A DNA stretch of 31,287 bases from CAZGQY01 sp964528035 (lineage in GTDB: Bacteria; Pseudomonadota; Gammaproteobacteria; Methylococcales; UBA1147): assembly GCA_964528035.1 (NCBI GenBank), contig CAZGQY010000026.1, forward strand, positions 1-31,287, in the 5' to 3' direction. Shown here piece by piece: positions 7,862 to 13,377 of the stretch. Below the pieces are notes generated by a model, which saw only the letters and a list, made by a program, of their open reading frames with translations, did no database searches and had not been told where the DNA came from. Made by a program: the position numbers and the translations under genes. How positions within the stretch are numbered: the first letter of the stretch is position 1; every line of letters begins with the position of its first letter.

Positions 7862-9025
7862 TCATGTTTCAGCAGGCGTTGATGGAATCCGAACCATATC
7901 ATTCATAACACCATCCAAACCACTGTATACATTCAGTGTTTTGATTTGCGAAGTGATTTTTTCAAGTACTTCCAACTCTTTCAATCTCAATAAAGTCGGG
8001 TTACCCTCCATTACTTTTGCGGTATTGTGCAAAGACCGTGTGGCCTGAGTTTCTTCACGACGTCTGATCAAGTTGGCTTCAGCTTTCTTTTCCGCTTCTA
8101 CCACCTGAGCCAGAATTGTCTTCATTTCGCCAGGCAAAACAATATCTCTTGCGCCCACGGTTTTCAACTCAATACCATATTCGGACACCTTACTGAAAAC
8201 GATTTCCAGAATTTGCTGGTTCAATTTATTTTTATCGGCCAACAATTCATCCAGTGTCTGAGTCGAGACAATACTGCGTAACGCCAACTGTAATTCTCGG
8301 TACAGATAATCAGTATGATCCGCCAACTCGTCAGACACGCGTTTTGCATCACTGACCTGCCAGGTGGCAGACAAATTGACACGCAAACCCACACGGTCTT
8401 TGGTTAAAATTTCCTGCCCATTCACTTCCATATTCTGCAACCTGCAATCGATCTGTTTAATCTTTAAGTTCCGATTAAACTTCCACCAGGCATGAATTCC
8501 TGCCTTTAGTTCAGCATCCTGCTCACCATCCACTGACAAAAAACCCAGATGACGTTCAGGAATTGTAGAAGTCGTCACAGCGTTGACAGCAGAATCTCTT
8601 AACAAGGGTTGTTTCGCTGCCAGCAAAACTCTCGCCAATGTCTTATCCAGTTTAAATTCTTTTGAAATATCGATTTTTCGAATTTCAATTTCTCCAAACC
8701 CTTTCCAGTAAGCACCGCGCTGGGCCGGTGCTTTAATTTCTTTAAGCACGTCATCCTGATAGATTAAACCCACTTCATGCTCATTGGTTTCCCAGGACAG
8801 TAAGTGTTCAGACATTTTTCCAGAATGAAGTTTTAAAACATTCATTACCTGGGTGTTTACACCTGTTTCCAAAGTACCTGTAATATTAACCAGTAAAATT
8901 CTGTAGCGATTTTTCCAGTCTGTCATTTTATGAACGCCTGGCATCAATACTTTAAGAAACTGTTCGTCTTTGAACAACAACGCACGATGTGTTTCAGCGA
9001 CGGTCACTTTTTTAACAAAAAACAT
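7862..9025 (-). CDS. SPFH/band-7 (slipin) family protein without membrane anchor
   Basis: This is an SPFH-domain protein of 387 residues from the chosen start. I use the ATG at 9023-9025 (M-F-F-V-K-K-V-T-V) because AGGAG lies six bases upstream; an earlier in-frame ATG at 9043 overlaps that ribosome site. The start resembles the slipin strand pattern (V-A-E-T-H-R-A-L-L-F-K-D-E). The second half carries the band-7 core with A-L-R-S-I-V-S-T-Q-T-L-D-E-L-L and a charged helix (V-E-A-E-K-K-A-E-A-N-L-I-R-R-R-E-E). Unlike usual slipins it has no N-terminal hydrophobic hairpin, so it may be soluble or peripherally bound. It lies downstream of rtcB on the same strand, separated by about 1.1 kb of structured RNA. 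I recall slipin genes being found near RtcR/RtcB loci, which supports a shared role, but its function is unknown. Confidence 0.82.
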   Translation of the reverse strand: MFFVKKVTVAETHRALLFKDEQFLKVLMPGVHKMTDWKNRYRILLVNITGTLETGVNTQVMNVLKLHSGKMSEHLLSWETNEHEVGLIYQDDVLKEIKAPAQRGAYWKGFGEIEIRKIDISKEFKLDKTLARVLLAAKQPLLRDSAVNAVTTSTIPERHLGFLSVDGEQDAELKAGIHAWWKFNRNLKIKQIDCRLQNMEVNGQEILTKDRVGLRVNLSATWQVSDAKRVSDELADHTDYLYRELQLALRSIVSTQTLDELLADKNKLNQQILEIVFSKVSEYGIELKTVGARDIVLPGEMKTILAQVVEAEKKAEANLIRRREETQATRSLHNTAKVMEGNPTLLRLKELEVLEKITSQIKTLNVYSGLDGVMNDMVRIPSTPAET

Positions 9026-9075
9026 TTTGTTCTCCTCATACAAAAATACAGCAACTATTCAGACACCGTTTTTTA

Positions 9076-9180
9076 GAGGGTACAAGTTGTTGATTGTTTG
9101 GGCTTCTGCAACAGGAATGTTGCAGCGGAGTTTACACGGAGATATTTACGCGTCCCAAACAATCAATAACCTGTGCCCTT
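9076..9180. repeat. Palindromic repeat copy C, core shared with copies A and B
   Basis: Outer arms of about 25 bp (from 9078, and ending at 9178) share GGG-ACA-GTT-TTGATTGTTTGGG with few mismatches. Inside is an 8-bp hairpin, CTGCAACA (9106-9113) with TGTTGCAG (9118-9125), and on the minus strand the motif GACGCGTAAATA (9143-9154). The order motif, short spacer, hairpin is the same as in the elements at 18363-18508 and 26486-26630, but the terminal arms differ. No perfect target duplication is seen. It lies in the leader of the slipin gene. Confidence 0.6.
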
Positions 9181-9204
9181 AACCAGCTAACAGGCCAAAT
9201 ATTT

Positions 9205-9239
9205 AAAAAATGCAAAAGCCCCACACCCAAATTGGCTTT
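9205..9239 (-). terminator. Rho-independent terminator closing the RNA cluster
   Basis: On the minus strand, AAAGCC pairs with GGCTTT across 13 bases (9234-9239 with 9215-9220), followed by TGCATTTTTT. It ends a transcript coming from the tRNA-like cluster before it reaches the slipin leader. Confidence 0.55.
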
Positions 9240-9518
9240 ATGGTTTATGTAACCTGGGCGCTGTTGAGATGCCGACTGATACATCCGTCGTGCAGTATCA
9301 AGAACTCGCAAGCCACAAACCCGCCAAAAAGGCAGTTTGAATGCTGACGCTTTAAGCCTGATCCATTCACTCCGGCAACTACTCAGCTTTAAATCTCCAG
9401 TGGAGTAAAAAAGCTTTTCGCGACCTGAGTGTTTTTCACAAACTGTCCACAATCCGGAGCTTTTACAATGCCCTTTCGGGCGGTTTAAATCACCAATCCA
9501 GGTGTCGCCTTTCGGCAG
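9205..9518 (-). ncRNA. Candidate structured RNA between tRNA-like genes and terminator
   Basis: About 310 nt downstream of the CAU tRNA contain many stable hairpins. GCC-GAAA-GGC lies at 9507-9516, CACC/GGTG at 9491-9504 and GCCC-GAAA-GGGC at 9470-9481. Next come CTCC-AGT-GGAG at 9395-9405, enclosed by the long-range pair CCGGAG/CTCCGG (9454-9459 with 9370-9375), CAAAC..GCC/GGC..GTTTG at 9317-9340, and TGATAC/GTATCA near 9277-9300. Two GNRA tetraloops in a row are typical of structured RNA. A 130-codon open frame crosses it, but it is rich in Cys, Trp and Arg and runs through the terminator, so I do not call it a gene. I do not recognise a known RNA family. The tRNA-like neighbours and the adjacent rtcB suggest RNA repair or regulation. 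Confidence 0.45.
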
Positions 9519-9592
9519 TTTCACTAGCCGGAATCGAACCGGCTACAGATCGATTATGAGTCGATTGCTCTACCTAAATGAGCTATAGCGAA
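9519..9592 (-). tRNA. tRNA with anticodon CAU (Met or Ile2)
   Basis: A complete 74-nt cloverleaf folds on the minus strand. The acceptor is TTCGCTA/TAGTGAA (seven pairs, one G-U), and U8-A9 is followed by D-stem GCTC/GAGC. The anticodon stem ATCGA/TCGAT has loop CTCATAA (anticodon at 9556-9558), and the T-stem GCCGG/CCGGC has loop TTCGATT. The discriminator is A and CCA is not encoded. The anticodon arm resembles tRNA-Ile2 (CAU read as k2CAU) more than elongator tRNA-Met, but I cannot decide. The U1-A72 first pair and AU-rich acceptor are unusual for a chromosomal housekeeping tRNA. Its 5' end directly abuts the CCA of the upstream unit, with no spacer. Confidence 0.75.
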
Positions 9593-9666
9593 TGGTGTCA
9601 TTAGATGGATTCGAACCCTCTCATCCGAAGATTATCCTGTTGCACTAAATTCATAATGCTAATGAC
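9593..9666 (-). ncRNA. tRNA-like RNA with intact acceptor, no anticodon stem
   Basis: This unit is 71 nt plus an encoded CCA (9593-9595). The acceptor stem is perfect over seven pairs (GTCATTA/TAATGAC). The T-loop is TTCGAAT on a stem with one G/A mismatch (GAGGG/CCATC). A D-arm can be drawn as GCAT/GTGC. The 21 nt between the D- and T-arms cannot form a five-pair anticodon stem; the best local fold is ATC-TTCG-GAT, a UUCG-capped mini-hairpin. It therefore keeps the parts seen by RNase P, RNase Z and CCA-dependent enzymes but has no usable anticodon. It may be a decayed tRNA or a tRNA mimic. Confidence 0.55.
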
Positions 9667-9861
9667 GTTTATCTAAGCCCTGCAAACCGATACACCCCAA
9701 CTCAATGAATCGGGTGTCAGACTGACAATCAGAATCAGCTCCGCGAGTTTACAAAGATTTAGATTCTTTTCAGCGTAGCTTCCTTGTTACTTCGCTGAGT
9801 AATTTTTTCATTAGTGCTGGGCAATTCCAGCACCCCTATCTTTCCTGTTGTAAAAATCAAT

Positions 9862-9935
9862 TGGTGGAGATGACGGGATTCGAACCCGTGGACAGCAACA
9901 ACCACAGCATTACTTGTGGCCAAAAATGCACTTGG
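9862..9935 (-). ncRNA. tRNA-like 3' domain with encoded CCA
   Basis: On the minus strand a T-arm (ACGGG/CCCGT with loop TTCGAAT, 9873-9889) is followed by the 3' acceptor strand CATCTCC (9866-9872), discriminator A and encoded CCA (9862-9864). Upstream lie a hairpin like an anticodon arm (CCACA/TGTGG, 9902-9919, but with an 8-nt loop), a 12-nt variable segment, and a CCAA/TTGG D-like arm (9920-9935). The matching 5' acceptor strand is missing at the expected place. A GGGGATG at 10077-10083 could pair with it, giving a 222-nt RNA with a tmRNA-like closed end, and a weaker GAGGATG lies near 9978-9984. It could also be the 3' fragment of a tRNA left by an integration event. Confidence 0.45.
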
Positions 9936-10108
9936 AAACGCGCGCCAGCTGACACCCGCCATAGAGCATCGAGCCTGCATCCTCAACCATGCGTACACCT
10001 TTATTTCAATTACCACTGGTTTTACCCAGACCACTTTGCATAAACTTTTTAAGTGGCGGCACTCCTTTCTCGCCTGCATCCCCAATATTCAATCAATTCA
10101 GCGTCAAC

Positions 10109-10135
10109 AAAAGGGGCTGGCCCATTCCAACCCCC
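10109..10135 (-). terminator. Probable rho-independent terminator after rtcB
   Basis: On the minus strand a GC-rich stem (GGGG-TTGG with one bulged G, paired to CCAGCCCC across six bases) is followed by TTTT. It begins about ten bases after the rtcB stop. The U-tract is short, so partial read-through into the RNA cluster is possible. If it is efficient, the cluster must have its own promoter. Confidence 0.5.
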
Positions 10136-10144
10136 TCACCACAC

Positions 10145-11398
10145 CTATCCTTTAACGCATACCACCTGCTTTAAGGTATGCACGATTTCCACTAAATCGT
10201 CCTGTGCCTGCATAACCTTTTCAATCGCTTTGTAGGCTGCCGGAGTTTCATCAATAACACTGATATCTTTACGGCATTCAACACCTTCAGTGGCTTTCAA
10301 GTGCTCTTCCAATGACACTTCCTTCTTAGCCTGAGTACGAGACATCACACGTCCTGCACCATGACTACAACTACAAAACCCCTCTTCGTTTCCCAGACCG
10401 CGTACGATAAACGATTTTGCCCCCATGCTTCCCGGGATAATCCCCATTTCACCTTCACGAGCACTCACCGCTCCTTTCCGAGTGACCCATACGTTTTTAT
10501 CGTAGTGGTTTTCTTTACGGATGTAGTTGTGGTGACAATTCACCACTTCCACTTCGGCTGTAAAGGGAATGCCCATAACATCCTGCATAGCCTTGATGCT
10601 GCGTTTCATCATCGTTTCACGGTTTATTCGAGCAAAATCCTGTGCCCATGAAACCGCCGATATATACTGCCCAAATTGCTCGCTACCTTCCGGGATATAA
10701 GCCAGATCCTTATCTGGTAAATTGATAAACCAGCGTTGCATATCCTTCTTTGCTTTCTCAATAAAGTGTCTGCCAATGGCGTTACCCACGCCCCGGGATC
10801 CACTGTGTAACATCACCCAAACATCGCCAGATTCATCTATACAGATTTCCACAAAATGGTTACCGGTTCCCAAGGTACCCAAATGTTTTATATTGTTGGT
10901 GCTCTTTAAAAACGCATGGTTTTCCACAAGCCGATCAAAGCCTTCCGCCAACGGTTCCCAGGCCTGTGCAATATCATCAGGCAAATCACCCCAGCTACCC
11001 TTGTCGCGCCCCCCACGCCTACGTTCCGATCGACCATGAGGAACCAACTTTTCAATAGCACTACGCATCGCTGCCAGATTATCAGGTAAATCATTCGCAG
11101 TTAATGAAGTTTTGGCGGCCATCATGCCGCAACCTAAATCCACACCAACCGCCGCAGGAATTACAGCTCCAACGGTAGGAATCACACTGCCAATGGTTGC
11201 CCCCTTGCCAACATGTACATCAGGCATCGCGGCAATCCATTTGTGTATAAAAGGCATCTGCGCAAGGCTTAATAACTGTTTCCGGGAGTTTTCATCAAAG
11301 GGCACTCCACGAGTCCATGATTTCACGGGTACTTTCGAAGTGCTGGTATACAGCACTTCGTATTTACTTGAAGTATCGGTATTGATTTCCGCATTCAT
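10145..11398 (-). CDS. rtcB: RNA ligase RtcB
   Basis: This GTP- and Mn2+-dependent RNA ligase joins 2',3'-cyclic phosphate or 3'-phosphate ends to 5'-OH ends. The protein has 417 residues, near the 408 of E. coli RtcB. Visible family features are the metal-site motif V-D-L-G-C-G-M (86-92), G-T-L-G-T-G-N-H-F (174-182), N-C-H-H-N (287-291), the nucleotidylated histidine in H-G-A-G-R (H346), and the conserved end V-V-C-V-K-G. Neither rtcA nor an archease gene is present beside it. Its leader contains a sigma54 promoter, and the divergent gene encodes RtcR, so expression should depend on RNA damage sensed by RtcR. AGGTGA upstream serves as ribosome site. Confidence 0.95.
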   Translation of the reverse strand: MNAEINTDTSSKYEVLYTSTSKVPVKSWTRGVPFDENSRKQLLSLAQMPFIHKWIAAMPDVHVGKGATIGSVIPTVGAVIPAAVGVDLGCGMMAAKTSLTANDLPDNLAAMRSAIEKLVPHGRSERRRGGRDKGSWGDLPDDIAQAWEPLAEGFDRLVENHAFLKSTNNIKHLGTLGTGNHFVEICIDESGDVWVMLHSGSRGVGNAIGRHFIEKAKKDMQRWFINLPDKDLAYIPEGSEQFGQYISAVSWAQDFARINRETMMKRSIKAMQDVMGIPFTAEVEVVNCHHNYIRKENHYDKNVWVTRKGAVSAREGEMGIIPGSMGAKSFIVRGLGNEEGFCSCSHGAGRVMSRTQAKKEVSLEEHLKATEGVECRKDISVIDETPAAYKAIEKVMQAQDDLVEIVHTLKQVVCVKG

Positions 11399-11463
11399 CT
11401 CATTTCACCTGTTATGACCTGTTACTGAAATTTATGGTTTTAACTATTTTTCACATTTAATAT

Positions 11464-11479
11464 TGCAACAGCTTTGCCA
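11464..11479 (-). promoter_or_regulatory. Sigma54 promoter of rtcB
   Basis: On the minus strand TGGCA is followed by six bases and TTGCA, that is GG-N10-GC, matching the -24/-12 consensus at all key positions. It lies 65 bp upstream of the rtcB ATG. The roughly 135 bp between it and rtcR are very AT-rich and should hold the RtcR binding sites. I see no clear palindrome there, only a TTTAACTATTTTT direct repeat, with one copy near 11585 and another near 11433 on the leader side of the promoter. Confidence 0.85.
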
Positions 11480-11615
11480 GCTTTGGCATAAATCATAATA
11501 ATAATTTTTTCTCATTGTTTATAAAGAACATTTTTATTTTTGTTGCGTTTAATGCTAAAGTTACAAATGAATCTTTATCAGTATTTTTTAACTATTTTTA
11601 TACTTTTTTATCTTT

Positions 11616-13199
11616 ATGCATAATATAATTGTTGGCATATTGGGGCAACGTCTCGATAATACAGGCCTTGGCAACAAGCGCTGGTTGCGCTGGCGACCGA
11701 CGATGTCATTACTCATGCATCATGACTTTCAGGTCAATGAACTGGTACTCATTCACCAAAAAGACGAGCAGGCTCTAGCAGATTTAACGACAAAAGACGC
11801 CAACAACTTGTGCCTTGATATCAAAGTGACAAGCCACGTGGTTAATTACGATGATCCCTGGGATTTTGAGCAGGTCTACAGCCAGTTACATGACTTTTCA
11901 AACAGTTATCGTTTCGATCCCGAACACAATAATTATTATTTCCACATCACAACTGGAACACATGTCGCCCAAATTTGTATTTATCTACTCACCGAAGCCA
12001 ATTATTTTCCCGGCAAACTCATTCAAAGTTCACCCAGCAAAAAAGGCCCTCATGGGAAATTTCAGATCATCGATCTGGATTTATCGCGATATGATCAGAT
12101 TGCTTCACGCTTTCACCGGGAAGCACAACAAGGAATCAGTCACCTTAAAAGTGGTATTGAAACCCGGAACGCGGGTTATAACCGAATGATAAGTGAAATC
12201 GAAAATGTAGCGATCCGCTCAACAGCCCCCATCCTGTTAACGGGTGCAACAGGTACAGGTAAGTCGCAGCTTGCCAAGAAGATCTTTGAACTAAAGCAAC
12301 GGCGCATGCAACTCACTGGAAAATTGGTCGAGGTAAACTGCGCCACATTACGCGGCGATAATGCCATGTCTGCACTTTTCGGGCATGTTAAAGGCGCGTT
12401 TACGGGCGCGATAAGCAATCGTAACGGTTTATTATTAGAAGCCGATAATGGATTATTATTCCTCGATGAACTTGCCGAACTGGGCTTGGATGAACAAGCG
12501 ATGTTGTTGCGTGCAATCGAAGATAAAGTCTTTACACCCTTTGGTTCCGATAAAAAAGTACGCAGCGATTTCCAGCTCATTGCCGGCACCAACCGTAACT
12601 TGCATCAATATGCTGAACAGGGGAAATTCAGGGAGGACCTGCTGGCTCGAATCAACCTTTGGAACTACCAATTACCTTCGCTCAAAGATCGCTATGAAGA
12701 CATAGAGCCCAATATTGAATATGAGTTACAACACTATGCACAGACGATGAATCAAAAAGTAAGTTTTAACATCACAGCAAAATCCAAATATCTGGCATTC
12801 TCCCTGAGCTCTTTCGCACAATGGAAAGCAAATTTTCGCGACTTGAACTCCAGCATTACCCGCATGGCAACATTGGCAACAGGCGGACGGATTACCGAAG
12901 AACTTGTTGATCACGAAATTCAGCGTCTGCAATCCGATTGGAACAGCAGCCAGCCTGAATTAAGCTGCAATGAAATACTATTGGAAAATACGCTCGCTGA
13001 AGGCACTTATGCAACTCTGGACTCATTTGAATCTGCACAACTTGCCCATGTCATTGATATCTGCAGGCAAAGCAAAAGCATGGCTGACGCCGGACGACAA
13101 CTGTTCAACAAAAGCCGTTTACAAAAGAGTGCCAGCAATGATTCCCAACGTTTGAGAATGTATTTAAAAAAATTTGGTCTGGAGTTTAAAAAATTATAA
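11616..13199 (+). CDS. rtcR: Sigma54-dependent activator RtcR
   Basis: This 527-residue enhancer-binding protein activates rtcB from a sigma54 promoter. Residues 1 to about 185 form the RtcR/CARF-like sensor domain (start M-H-N-I-I-V-G-I-L-G), which in characterised RtcR proteins binds RNA-damage products. The AAA+ domain has Walker A G-A-T-G-T-G-K-S (210-217), the sigma54-contacting G-A-F-T-G-A loop (260-265) and Walker B L-F-L-D-E (281-285). The C-terminal region (about 470-527) should hold the DNA-binding helix-turn-helix (M-A-D-A-G-R-Q-L-F). It is divergent from rtcB, sharing a 217-bp control region. The ATG at 11616 lacks a good ribosome site. Confidence 0.95.
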   Translation: MHNIIVGILGQRLDNTGLGNKRWLRWRPTMSLLMHHDFQVNELVLIHQKDEQALADLTTKDANNLCLDIKVTSHVVNYDDPWDFEQVYSQLHDFSNSYRFDPEHNNYYFHITTGTHVAQICIYLLTEANYFPGKLIQSSPSKKGPHGKFQIIDLDLSRYDQIASRFHREAQQGISHLKSGIETRNAGYNRMISEIENVAIRSTAPILLTGATGTGKSQLAKKIFELKQRRMQLTGKLVEVNCATLRGDNAMSALFGHVKGAFTGAISNRNGLLLEADNGLLFLDELAELGLDEQAMLLRAIEDKVFTPFGSDKKVRSDFQLIAGTNRNLHQYAEQGKFREDLLARINLWNYQLPSLKDRYEDIEPNIEYELQHYAQTMNQKVSFNITAKSKYLAFSLSSFAQWKANFRDLNSSITRMATLATGGRITEELVDHEIQRLQSDWNSSQPELSCNEILLENTLAEGTYATLDSFESAQLAHVIDICRQSKSMADAGRQLFNKSRLQKSASNDSQRLRMYLKKFGLEFKKL

Positions 13200-13336
13200 A
13201 TAACTTAATGTTCACCTGGTTATCAATTGAAACAAGAATAACGCCTTGAATTGCAAGAATGCTCTAAACAGTCCACCAGCAGAGTAAATATATTTCAGTA
13301 GACGCCAACTCACACTAGACTGAAACCAATACAAAG

Positions 13337-13368
13337 AAAAAACCGCGAGAATAAAATACATCCCCGCG
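13337..13368 (-). terminator. Rho-independent terminator of the cytochrome gene
   Basis: On the minus strand CGCGGG pairs with CTCGCG (one G-U) across about 13 bases and is followed by GTTTTTT. It lies just beyond the cytochrome stop codon. Confidence 0.65.
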
Positions 13369-13377
13369 ATCAATAAC

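Noticed and set aside
9132..9524. 130-codon minus-strand open frame after the CAU tRNA
   Set aside because: It begins inside the tRNA acceptor, runs through stable hairpins, a terminator and a palindromic repeat, and its translation is rich in Cys, Trp and Arg with no domain pattern.
9814..9833. GTGCTGG/CCAGCAC hairpin as a terminator
   Set aside because: There is no U-tract on either strand. It is probably part of the structured RNA region or a chance stem.
9862..10083. A normal tmRNA (ssrA)
   Set aside because: The 3' end looks right, but the conserved 5' GGATTCGAC region and an alanine-rich tag frame are missing, and 222 nt is too short for the usual one-piece form.
9759..10085. 108-codon minus-strand open frame over the tRNA-like 3' domain
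   Set aside because: It contains the H-G-F-E-S-R-H-L-H translation typical of a T-arm read as protein, so it is a shadow of an RNA element.
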